This document shows, in pieces, positions 35,139-46,440 of a stretch of DNA of 64,000 nucleotides. Origin of the DNA: Amblyornis subalaris (taxonomy: Eukaryota; Chordata; Aves; Passeriformes; Ptilonorhynchidae); NCBI GenBank assembly GCA_018881555.1, contig JACAXG010000105.1:310001-374000 (forward strand), read 5' to 3'. The position numbers and the translations under genes were made by a program. The notes under the pieces are model-generated. The model ran no database searches. It saw nothing but the letters and a program-made list of their open reading frames with translations, and was not told the origin of the DNA. Position 1 is the first letter of the stretch; every line of letters starts with the position of its first letter.

Positions 35139-35567
35139 CTGTGAGAAAAGTGGAGACACAACAAAAGGAAGATGCCAGACCTGGTAAAGCAGATCCGTGT
35201 AACCTATCTGGACAAAAATTCCCACCATGGCAAACTGTGGCAAAGGAAGCAACTGCTTACACATGCCATCCCAAGTTGTGGGAATGGCACGTATGCATCT
35301 GGATACCCAGGACCTGGACTGAATAAAAGTGGCACCTCCAGAAGAACGCTCTGGGGATCCCAACCACAGAAAAAAACATAAGGGCCAGTAGGATGCAGCA
35401 GGAACCCTTGTGGTGGTGACTGTAATATGTCTCTCTTTCTCCCTCCGCCCTTCCTATTTCTGCCTCTCTCTCTTATTTACTGTTAAACAAAATTCATACT
35501 ATTGACTTTGGCATATGGTCTCATTTGTACCTTAATTCAGACAGAGGCATCTTTTAATAACTGGACA
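35139..35567 (+). mobile_element. LTR of a truncated ERVL-like element
   Basis: The right end (CTGGACA, 35567) is fixed by the tRNA-Leu-like primer site that follows. An ATAAAAG box at about 35320 is followed by a pyrimidine-rich R/U5. The left end is a guess based on the first suitable TG (TGTGAGAAAAGTGG). No target-site duplication is expected because internal sequence follows. The rest of the element is missing. Confidence 0.5.
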
Positions 35568-35573
35568 TTAATA

Positions 35574-35589
35574 TAATTTCAGGAGTGGG
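35574..35589 (+). promoter_or_regulatory. degraded primer binding site, tRNA-Leu-like
   Basis: The ten bases CAGGAGTGGG at 35580-35589 match the inner part of the primer site complementary to tRNA-Leu, as used by HERV-L-type elements. The first positions are decayed. It lies a few bases after the LTR end CTGGACA, where a primer site should be. Confidence 0.5.
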
Positions 35590-36143
35590 TTCCTAACATT
35601 ATTCCAGTGATCATAACAATGATGTCTGCTTCTAGTAAGTAGTGAGCAGTTGTAAGTAATCAAAACTCCCACTGTCCAGCTGCCACCGTAGTGCTAGTAG
35701 AGGAACCTGAAAAGAAAGGTGCTTTTAACTCTAACCTTTAGGATGACAGGTGAAATGTGCGGGTAAGACCTCTGATTTGAGCAATTGAGAGAGATTGAGA
35801 TCTTACCTTGAATCAAAAGGAGAAAGTGGATTTGGTGGCTGAGAACAATTGGAGAAGTGACAATGAAATACAGAATGGGACATTTCAGGAAAAAGGGGCA
35901 AAGCAAAACTGTGCCTGAGAAATCTGTGAGGCTGCAACTATGGCAAAAAAACCAGTAAGAAGTCACTCAGTAGTACAGTCCACAATCATTTCAGATGAGG
36001 ATTCAGAATTGTCACATCTTAAAGAAAGACAACATACTAATGGATTAGTAAATCTGCTGGTAAAGCAGATATCTCACTTTCCTGTAAAATCTTCTCTGGA
36101 TGGTGACAACATCACTGATGATGTTATAAAGTTAATAAAATAA
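35590..36143 (+). mobile_element. leader and possible gag start of truncated ERVL-like element
   Basis: Follows the LTR and primer site directly. An ATG at 35940 in a good context (ACTATGG) opens a 67-codon frame rich in Ser, Lys and Asp, ending at 36143. It is a candidate Gag N-terminus, but no motif confirms it. After about 36150 the sequence looks like ordinary flank, so the element is cut off here. Confidence 0.35.
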
Positions 36144-38430
36144 GAAGGACCTAGAGTCTAAAGATTGTCAACTCACTACTAGGAAGAGGTCATACATTGT
36201 GTGTGATGAAAGCTATTTTCTTTTTCAATTTACACTGTTTCTTAAAAACTAGGAAGTTGCTTGGAAAATACTTAAAATATTCCAAATGTAAAGAAAAACC
36301 TCTGAAAAGTTAGGCAATTCTAGGGTTAAGGTTTCCATTGAATGTGTAAACAATTATAATGGACAATTTGCAATGAATGATTGGAAGTGCTTTGTGTTAA
36401 ATGAGCAAGAGTTAGCCTTGAATATTACATATATAGACTGGTACAAATGAGTCACTTGGGCAAATCTATTGAAATTAAATAATTCTTAGCGGGAAAGAAT
36501 ATGGCTTATTTTTGTAAGCAATTTTTCTTCTCTGCTTATACTACAAAAGAAAATCTATAGCAATTATAGATACGTCAGGAATACGCTATATTGTATCTGA
36601 GGTTATTTAGGTATCTAGACGACCCTTGGGCTGCTTCCTTTTACTCCTTTCACTTTATTTTCCAAATTACTCTCAGTCTTTCTTGTAGCTACCTCTATTA
36701 CATGTGCTATGTTGGTAAATTCATTAAAAATTATGAGTTGTTTTGATGACATGATAATGGTGGAATGTATTGAATACCTAATAATACCTTTGTTTTCTGT
36801 AGATTGATTTATCCTGGTCTTTGGGCTTTACCTTGTCCTAGTTTTTAGATTGGAGTGATTTCTTGCCCTGCTAATTTTTGAGTGCATTTCTTCTCTTATT
36901 TAAAGACACATTGAAGCATTTGAAAGTGACTGAGGTTTTCATATTCACAATGATACCCATCAAACTGGATAGTAGGAAGTTATTTCAGAAGTGCATTTAA
37001 AATTCTTTCCCTATGTGCTACAAAAATTGACAACATTGTACTTCAGAAACTTTTGGAAAGTGCATAAGAAAGAAAAATAAACTTAGGTTCCTTCACAAAC
37101 ATAAAATAAAAATAGGATAGAATAAACAGCCTCTGTAATGCTATTTTTACAGGAAATCTTTTTGATACCCAAACACAGGATTTCAGGTATTCAGATGTTT
37201 TCCTTACGCTCACAGCATTGGGCCATAGTATGTGGCATCTCTTCTTTATCTAAACAGAACATGAGTTAATGTGACAGATAATTGCAAAATAATGACAGCA
37301 CACACTTCTGCTTCCCATATATCCTGTGTTCATGCTGATTGAAATAATTTTTCTTCCATTTCGTTGGACAGTTCAGTCATTTTAATCTGAAGATCAGAAA
37401 ATGGAAGACAGGTTGGTGGATGTTAAAGTACCGTCACCTTCACGTCACTTTTACTTATCAAAGATCCTCTGTCAGACTGCTTTTTTCCAATCACCTTTTA
37501 GATCAATCCCCATTTATTTGCAGCTAGTCCACGAAAATTTAGACAAAAGAAGGACAGTCTTCAAGGACTTAAGGGTATTTTATTGAAGTAATTCCTTCCA
37601 ACTGCCTCGTAATATCTTGTCATGAGCCACAACCCCTTTTTGCATATTTGACTATATCTTCATTTTTGCTCTCTTGTCATGCCTGTTCTCAAAGGTGTAT
37701 TTTAAGAATCCATTCCAAAAGAGAGTAAAATAGACTTTTGCCTCATTCCCTTCCCAATTTAGTTAGCTTCATTACATTGTACCTTCTATATACTCTAGAC
37801 ATGAGTGTATTACTAATGGGATTCCAGATGATCTTTAATGTTAATGAGAAAATTGTCACTCTGGGGGATTCATTTATGGTCCTACTTGCTAAGCAAGATT
37901 GACATTCCCTGAGTCACTGCTTTCAGTACAGATATTTCATTGACAGGAGTAGCAGCCAGCTTATTTCTCACTACCCACCCATTTCTTAAAGTCTTTGGAA
38001 GAATTAGTGGCACATACCTTTCTTAAATGCTTTTTTTTTCGTACCACTGCTTATCACTTACAAACCACTGTTCTGGATTTGCTTTTTGGTGCTAATATAA
38101 TACAGCAGTTTAAAAGAAAGTGTTATTTAGCCTGTACACTGTGGAGATCAAATATTTTTTCCTGGACCTTGATGCTGAGTGTGTATGTGTCTGTGTATAT
38201 AAATAAAAGTATGTATTTCTAGAACTTGGACAATAGCTGCATAAAATTTAGCCTTTCCAGCAGATGCATGGTACTTCAATAGGAAAAAGCAGCATCAGCA
38301 GTATGCTCCTTCAATTCTCAGCATAAGTTGCTCACTGGCAAAATTGGAAGTTCTAATTAGAGATTGGAGCAATAGTAGAGATTTTTTGTTACTGTATATT
38401 TTGCCTTATTGCTGGAAGGCACGAGAGAAG
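36144..38430. other. gene-free AT-rich stretch
   Basis: Nothing recognisable. Confidence 0.5.
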
Positions 38431-39216
38431 TGTGACATAGTCGAGAGTAGGCTCTCGGACAGGCACTAGAAGTAGAACACAGTGATTATGTAGATGACTA
38501 TGATTAGATATATTGCTAATAACACCTAAATAACAACTCTAACATCACTACAATGGATTATAATATAATAAGATTATTCCTTGTGTTGAGTCATGTGCTT
38601 CCTTGAGACCCTGTTGCCTACTAAACTTCTCATAAAACTCTAGGTGTGGCTTGGTCCACTTAGTCTCAGATTTGGTCAATGGTCTACATCTAAAAGGCTA
38701 TAAAATAAGCAGATTTGTCCAGAAATATAGATTTATAGTCTTCGGCCTTGCATAATTCACAACTGCAAAGCAACAAAACACCCATGTAGCTAGTTCAGCA
38801 CTTTATTTCTGTATGTGACCAGATATTAGCACTTTTACACACCCAAAAGAAAGCGTTCCCTGTCTTCATGCTGTGTGTACCCTGCAGACATCTCCAACAG
38901 AGTGCAGAGTGGGTGTGGGCATGTTGGTCTACAAAAAGCTGTCTGCAACCTCAGGAGACAAGTTGGCCCAGCTGGCCCAGTCTCCAGCAGTATTTTATAC
39001 CCTTATGCACATGCACAAAAGTCAATCAAAACCAACTCAACTCCCCCATCTCTGGAATACATTAATTATGTAAACATCCAGACAGTTCCTCCTGCAATAC
39101 CCACCCAGTATTCTTATCTTAGGACAAACTACGTTGCTCAGCAGAGAGGGCAGAAAGGGAGAGTGTGTAAGATGGACACACATGCAAAGACTCAACTACC
39201 TTTTGTCACTATCTCA
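38431..39216 (-). mobile_element. probable solo LTR
   Basis: Starts TGTGACATAGTCGAG and ends ATCTCA on the + strand, with AGAAG on both sides (38426-38430 and 39217-39221), a possible 5-base duplication. In minus sense a GGTATAAAATAC box (38994-38999) is followed by AATAAA (38802-38807), in the order expected for U3-R-U5. The left border looks firm; the right border is weaker because AGAAG is a common word. Family not assigned. Confidence 0.6.
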
Positions 39217-39221
39217 AGAAG

Positions 39222-41799
39222 AAAAGATATGCAAGGGAGCAGCCTCTGACCTCCTGAAATGTACATTTCTTTTTTTTTCACCTCTTAAAGTTGCAACAAA
39301 TAAAAGCTGTCAGGCTTTAACTCTGCTACCACTTATTTCTCCCAGATGTTATCCCTTCAAAGTTTTGTTTTCCTCTATATCTCTGTGTCCCTTTTGTTGT
39401 TCTTTCTCAGTTTCATAAAAAGTACATTTTTATGCAGTGTCTAATGTAATTAAACTTCTTTACACAACTTATTATTCCCTGGAAATCTTCCACAGGCTAA
39501 TTCCATGAATCTTTTTTTCTTTACTGTGATGTCTGAAATCCTGATATTTTTTCCCCACCATTTTCTTACCCAGACACACTAAACCTCTTCATACTGCTCT
39601 GCGTGATATCACCAAAATGTGTACTACACGCCCTTGATCAAATTCTTAGCTGCCTCATGGTGTTGTCACTTCTTTCTATTTTAAGCATGAATTGAAAAAT
39701 AAAAGATGACATGAGGACATCAGGTAATAAACAGATATATCAATATCTATTATGAAAATACAAAATCATTCAGCAGATTAGTAAATTCATCTCCTGACAT
39801 TGGGGAAAATAATAGATGAAGGGTGTGTGTACACCGGCAGCTGATTCCAGGATCATTTCAGTTGTCTAGGAATGCTGGCTTCTTCTATAATCAATTGGGA
39901 AACATAAGCACCTCCAGAGGGAAATTCATCTGTCTGAAATGGAAGAAGTCTCTTTCTATGACTGGAAACTTAGATTAATCTTTCAGGATTTGAAGCGTAA
40001 AAGTAGGTTAAATTAATCATATACTCCAAAGGCAGGTGTAAATTGGAAATACAAAGAAGTAGGAAAGCATGAAGAACCAGAAGAGGTTTTGTTCTTGGGC
40101 AGTTAGGTAAATTGGTGATGGAAAGGCCAGCACTGCGTTGGTCTAGGAGTTCAATATTGGCCTGGTAACTCGTGTGGGTGAATGAACAAAGAGAAAAAAG
40201 AAAGTTGTGTGGAATTCCTTCCTTTCTGCTGCAGATAGGGAGAGACAAGAACAACCTATCTCAGGGTGTGATGCATTGTGAATACATGTGATGGAGTACT
40301 CAGCATTTTAAATAGTTACTCACAACCTACAGGAAAAGATGGTATACTGCCCTGTGCAAACACTTCTGAGAGAGACTCAAAGAGAAGCTTTCATCTTAAC
40401 ACAGAAACTTAAAGTGCTATAAAAATGGGAAATATTATCGTAACAGTGGCATATCATTCTAGATACAGGGTGTTCAACAGTGAGTTACATGGGAGTATAA
40501 CCATCAGCACAGACCTAGAAAGTCTGGGCATGGAACAATGGAGTCCAGGCTGAAATCTGCATTGTGACAGCTAGAAAATGTCTGTTATACTAGGCAGTTG
40601 GATCCCACAGAAGTGAATAGAAAATTTTTCTGTAACTGTAGTGACCTTTTAGATTAGACCTATTTCCAGATACTGATGGCAGAGGACTGTCTGACAGAGG
40701 ATTGTCTTCCATAAGCCTACTCCTCCCCTCCCTGATGTACTATAATTCTTTACATATATTGTAACTCTAGCTAGTCTCTCATGTATATTCAAAATATTCG
40801 TGTTATTCAATGTGACACAGTAGGACTGTCTGATATCAAAAAACCAAAAAGACCAACAAAAACATTCCCCATGAAGCAGAAAAATAAAATGCAAAACTTC
40901 GTAGTAATACTTCTTAATATACTGCAGAGACATAATCCGTCTAAAATAAAGATTAATTCAGAAAAAAAAAAACCAAACTGAAAACAAACCTAAACAAAAA
41001 ACTCCTCAAAACAAAGTTTGAAAATAATCAATCCTTCATAAAATAAGAAAACTGGAAATCATGAAATTGAGAATTCTTAAAACTATAATTTAGCAAGAAA
41101 TATTGCTATATACTCACATGGCAATACTAGAGGAACACATTGAGGCACTTAAGTGAGTTGGCAAATCTTGAGACGGTTTATGTTGAAATAGTTAAAAGAA
41201 TGGGTAATTTTCACATCATACACAGCCTAATCTTTGCAAAAGATGTGATGATGAAAACAACATTGTAAATCTAATATATAATTAGAAATTTAAAGTTGTT
41301 AAAGTGATACTGTCTAGTAATTTTGTTCTTCCTTGGGATAAAATTTGGTTTCTATAAATAATCCATTTCTCCATGGATACTTGTTAAATGCCTTTCCATC
41401 ACTTGACCATTTACAAGAAAATCTGCAACTGGAAATTAAACATTATGGTGAAGGGTCACAAACATGCATTACTATATCAAAAATATGAAGATCTTCATCT
41501 TGGGGAATTTGCATTTTAGGAAACCTATATACTTAAAATAAGGAATAAACAATGAAGGCATGATGCTGAACAAAGCTAATTATTCTGTATCCTGTGTTTA
41601 TTTTGTTATAGCTGTTAAAAAATGCCCATGCAAATTCCATCTACACAACTGCGAGGACAGACTGAAATCTGTTTTGTTCACCATCTGAATTCTATTTGTT
41701 CAACACTTCACAGGAGGAAGTCTCTGAATAACAGACAACCTGTCTTACAAGCATGATTGTCCAAATAATCATTTGCCAGCCAAAATTGCACCGATCTAT
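39222..41799. other. gene-free AT-rich stretch
   Basis: Nothing recognisable beyond short A-rich runs near 40960-41030. Confidence 0.5.
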
Positions 41800-43300
41800 A
41801 GCATAACTTTCTCTTTCTGGCAACCCTAACTTAGTTTCACCCAGAGCTCCCTTTGGAGCCTCTTGCCTACCCTGGTAACTCCATCTGAAGCTCTAGCCTT
41901 TCTCTTTTGTCAATTCTAATCTTAATCACACAATTCTGCTTGCTCCATGAGTAAAATAAGCCCAGCTGTAGCAGGAGTGCTGCCAGAAATCTAGGGCAGC
42001 CAAAGCAACCCTTACATCAAGAAATTCATGGATATAAGGTTTCTAGGATTGCATATAGTGTGAATATCAGGGTTTTGGTTAGATTAGGAAAAGCAGAAAG
42101 CCAGGAGTTCAATTTGGGACTGATTTGAAAAGGCAAAGCCAAAGCAGTTCTGTCCAAGGAATCTCCAGTTTGGGAAAAGTCTAGGGTGTTTAGGAAGAAG
42201 CGCAGAGCTCCAGCGAGAGTAGAACTGAAAAAAGGCCCCCAGAATAACATGAGGAATAATAAATGATTCTTTTTTCCTAATAAAAATTTCACTATTGGAA
42301 TATCCAGACCTACAGATCAGACATAGGTTAACATTTTAATTAATGCTAGGATCATGGCTAGGGTTCAGATTGTGAAAAAAAAGAAAGCCAAGAACCACAG
42401 TTGGATTTGATCTGGAAACAGCTACCAAAGGAAACCGTTGGCTACAAAAACATTACCCTCAAGAATTCTTCATCTATGAGAATTCAGGTGTGGCTTTTGT
42501 GAGGCTGAGCATGGTGTTAGAAGGAGAATTACACCTGAGAGGAAGAGCAAGCCCTGAGTTCCCATTGCTGTGGTACTGGAAGATTTCTACCAAAGGTGAA
42601 ATAGGACTGCCAGACCTTTTTTCCCTGTAGACTAGTATTTGGAAGGTCTTGGTTTCCTTGATCTATGGCTCGTTTTATGGTTAGGATTACAGTAAACTCA
42701 GGTTTGGTTTGTAAGAAAGAACCCCAGCCATCCATCTGGACCCGGGCTGGAAAGAGGTTAAGAAATCAAACTGAAAGTTGACAGAATTTTATTCTCAGAA
42801 ATTTTTCATCTCAGCAAAGACAATGGATGCTGTGTGCAAGGAGCAGATTAGGTTATATATAGGGTTAAGGTTATATATAGGGTTAAGGTTATATTTGAAA
42901 GAAAGAGAAAGACCATGTCTTCACTTTAAGGTGTCTGAGAAATTTCTTGCCAAAGACAAATTCTGTAAGGAAGAGTCATCTGCCTTAAGGTGAAGTCTCT
43001 TCAATATCTCTAGTTTCTGGGCTTTCTGAACCCATAGTTGTACTTGGAACGGGATTACAAATGTCTGCTCGGGGAAATTCAAGGCTACCCAAAGTTTTCA
43101 CTTCAGATCAATTTTGCCTCAGGAACTAGTCTGGGATGTCATGTCTAAACTATGATTAGAGTCAGGGTTGGGGCTGAGAGAATGAGAAAGCCCAGAGCAG
43201 AAGTTGCAGAGGGTTGGAAAGCTGTGTTTGAAGAAAAAAAAGGACTGGAAACATAGAGCTCTTCTGTCTTCTCAACCCTAACTCTCATCTTCACCCAAGT
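41800..43300. repeat. degenerate satellite-like block with TAGGGTT words
   Basis: A recurring pattern is readable: a GGTTAGG/TAGGGTT word, then GAGAAAGCCCAGA-like sequence, then GTTGGATTTG and CTGGAAAGAG. Copies start near 42068, 42356, 42672 and 43147, with a weaker one near 42880. Spacing is uneven (about 210-320). Reverse-oriented words (CAACCCTAAC) occur at both borders, near 41822 and 43274. It is too diverged to be a clean tandem array, and the unit length is not firmly established. Confidence 0.55.
42851..42895. repeat. 18-base minisatellite within the satellite block
   Basis: Two exact copies and a partial third of an 18-base unit (GGTTATATATAGGGTTAA), at 42851-42868, 42869-42886 and 42887 on. 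Confidence 0.9.
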
Positions 43301-44539
43301 GTTTGGCTGAGCCTTGCAAAACACACACAGGTCCTCACTAGCAGAGAGTTTGCCAGGGGAGAATTTCTTCTCTCAGACTCTCTCCAGCTCCTCTCAGACT
43401 TACTTTGCCGCCTTTCTCTTTCCTGCAGAACCTGCAGATTTTAGCAAATTGATATGTGGACCTGCTTTTTGTGACCCCTTGTTATTTCTGACCATATTTT
43501 TCTGTCTGTAGATACATGACTTCACTTTTACAAAATAATGGTAGGTCTCAAGATTCAAAACCAGCTGTATTTTTTATTATTTTTATTTTCCTCTTTTCAT
43601 ATATGCCAGTTCCTGCTGACTCTGGTGTCAGTTTGCAGCTGTCTTGTTTTCAGCTTTCTGTGAAACAGAACAAAATGTCAGCAGATAACCTGTCTTTCTT
43701 GATGTCATTTCATAATCAAAAAATTGCAAAATGTGGACCACTGTCTGAGTTCAGTGCTTTTCCTTATTAAAACACTTAATCATTCTTTCTAAAGAACTTA
43801 TGCTATTTCTACTAACCCATTAAATTAGGTGAGATGAGGACAAGCATTTACTGTGTTTTACTGAAGACACTTTTACTGATGTCCATTAAACTATAGTGCA
43901 GCGTCAAACATTGCTATCTATCTGACATACACAATGGGGAAAAACAGAATTTCAGAAGCAGGGCAATAGTGAAAAGGATTTCTATGTTGTCTCACCGACT
44001 TATGTAGATTTTGTTTCAAGAATTATTCTATTTCAAAAATATCTATTGTAAATAGGTGTTACATATTTGCAGAGAACAGTATGAAACACCTCTTAAACTC
44101 TTTAGTTTTCTGTTACCTTTCTAATGAACTTTCAGGAAACTTTAGAGAAATCAAAATCCCACTTAATATGGAGACAACCTTTAAAACAATAATAGGATTT
44201 GGAATTATTTATCTTGGCTGCTATTTCTTAATGCCACAGTTACTCCTTTTAAGGTGTCTTCTACAGTGTCTGTGGTGCTTACAGGTCACATTTTCTCTCA
44301 GTTTTAGCAGTATTTTGATGAATATTTTATTATTTAACTGATATATCCATGATTCTTTTGCAGTTTTATCAGCCTTCCAGACTGTCTTCTATATTTAATT
44401 GATAAAGGATATACAATACCTAAACCCCTGAACAATGCCTATGTGCCTTTTTGGGGTTTGTGGGTTTTTTTTAAATATTAATAATTAAGAGCCAGATTTA
44501 GTTAAGTCTGGATTAAACTATGGGAAAAGGCCTTAGAGT
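43301..44539. other. gene-free stretch
   Basis: Nothing recognisable. Confidence 0.5.
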
Positions 44540-46440
44540 GAAGATGTACCCAAGAAAGCTGTTTAAATATTGAAGGATTGTCTCCTCCAAGTTAAAGAGT
44601 GGTTTAACCTAACAAGCAGGAAGTCAGGCAAAAATGCTAGGAGGCCTGTGTGGATGAAGAAGGAACTCCTGGCAAAACTCAAACAAAGTTGGTAAAATCC
44701 AGAAGTTGGAAGCAAGAACAAGTAAGTTGGAAGGAATACAGAGACAATGAGCATGTAGAAGTGTGGTTAAGAAAGCCAAAGCCCAGCTGGAGCTGAATCT
44801 CATAAGGGATGTCAAAGTCACCAAGCAGGGCTTCTATGAGTACACAGGTGACAAAAAGAAGACAATGAAAATGTGGGCCCCCTGCTGAATGGGGCAGAGG
44901 CTGTGGTGGCATAGGACATTGAAAAGGCTGAGATACTGAATGCCTTCCTTGCCTCAGACTTTGCTAGCAAGGCCAACCTTCAGGAACCCCAGGCCTTAGA
45001 GACTGAGGGATAGGCTGGAGTAAGGAATATGTACCCTTGGGTGTAGAGGATTAGAGACTACCTGAACAAATTTGGCATACAGAAATCCATAAACCCTGAT
45101 GCAATGCACCCAAAAGTGATGAGGGAGTTGGTTGATGTTATTGTGATGCCAATTTTGATAATCATTGATGAGTTGTGGTGACTGGAAGTGCCTAAGGAAT
45201 GGAGAATGGGAAATGTCATGCTTATCTTCAAGAAAGGCAAGAAGGAGGATGTAGGGAATGGTGGGTTGGTCAGCCTCACCCTGATACCTGGGAATAGAGC
45301 AGCTAATCCTAGAAAAAATTTCCAGGCACATGACAGACAAGACAGTCAACAAGAGCAATCAGCATGGGTTCAACAAGGGGAAGACATTCTTGACCAACTT
45401 CATAAACTTTTGTGTGGTTTGGTAGATGAGGGAACAGCAGATAGTGTCTACCTAGTTTCAGTAAGGCTTTTGACACTGTCTTCTGAAACGTACTCATAGA
45501 TGAGCTGATGAAGTATTGGCTGGACGAGCAGTCAGTGAAGTGGATACAGTAAACTGTATGACTGCTCACCACCCTCTGGACTCAGACATTCAACCAAAAG
45601 TCTATTTTGAGGCCAGTAACAGAGAGGGGTCAATGCTGATCCCATTTAGCACCTTATATAATGATCTAGACGATGAAGCAGAGTGTACCCTCAGCAAGTT
45701 TACTATTACAAACACCAGGGAGGAGTGGCTGGTAGAGCAGAGGGTTGTGCTGCCATCTGGAGAAACCTCAACATCCAGGAGAACTGGTCTGGTACAGGTA
45801 CATCATGGAATTCAGTAAAGGGAAATACAAAATCCTGCACCAGGGAGGCGTAATTCCATACACCAGTATATGACTGTCCAGGAAAGCAGCCTTGCAGAAA
45901 AAGACCTGGTATGCGTGGTAGACCAAACTGAACATGAGCAAGCAATGTGTTCTTCGTGCAAAGAAGCCTAATGGTATCTTGGGCTGCCTTAGACAAAGTA
46001 GTGCCAGCAAGTTGAGGGAGGTGATCTTTCCTCTGTACTCAGAACTGATGAGGCTGCACTTGGAGTATTGTGTCCACTTCTGGACTCCCCAGTACAAGAC
46101 AGATGTGGAACTACTGGACAAGGTCCAATAAAGGACCACTAAGAAGAATAAGGCACTGGAGCATCTCAGATCTGAGGAAAGCTGGGACTTTTGAGCCTGA
46201 AGAAGTCCTGGGGACATTCTCATCAATATACACAAATGTCTGGAGGCAAACTGTAAAGAAGCTGAAGCCATGCTCTTTTCAATGACAGAACAAGAGACAC
46301 AGGCAGTTCCATCTGAACATCACAAAACACCTTTTTGCTGTGATGGTGACCAAGCACTGGCACAGGTTGCCCAGAAACGCTGTGTGGTCTGCATCTGTGA
46401 AGATATTCAAACACCAGGTCCTGAGCAACCAGCTCTTAAT
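44540..46440 (+). mobile_element. CR1 LINE, longest copy, ORF2 pseudogene
   Basis: Runs through the region between endonuclease and RT (AACAAGCAGGAAGTCAGGCAAA, split here as AACAAGCAGGAAGTC and AGGCAAA), the RT core (ATGGGAAATGTCATGC, TTCAAGAAAGGCAAGAAG, AGCATGGGTTCAACAAGGGG) and the RT C-terminal half (GAGCAAGCAATGTG, TGGAGTATTGTGTCCACTTCTGGAC), ending in the 3' region (GGCACAGGTTGCCCAGA). All frames are broken by stops and indels. The 5' end, including endonuclease, and the terminal octamer are missing. An old copy of about 1.9 kb. Confidence 0.85.

Noticed and set aside
42851..42895. Interstitial telomere repeat
   Set aside because: The unit holds TAGGGTT once per 18 bases with TATATATA between; it is not a TTAGGG array.
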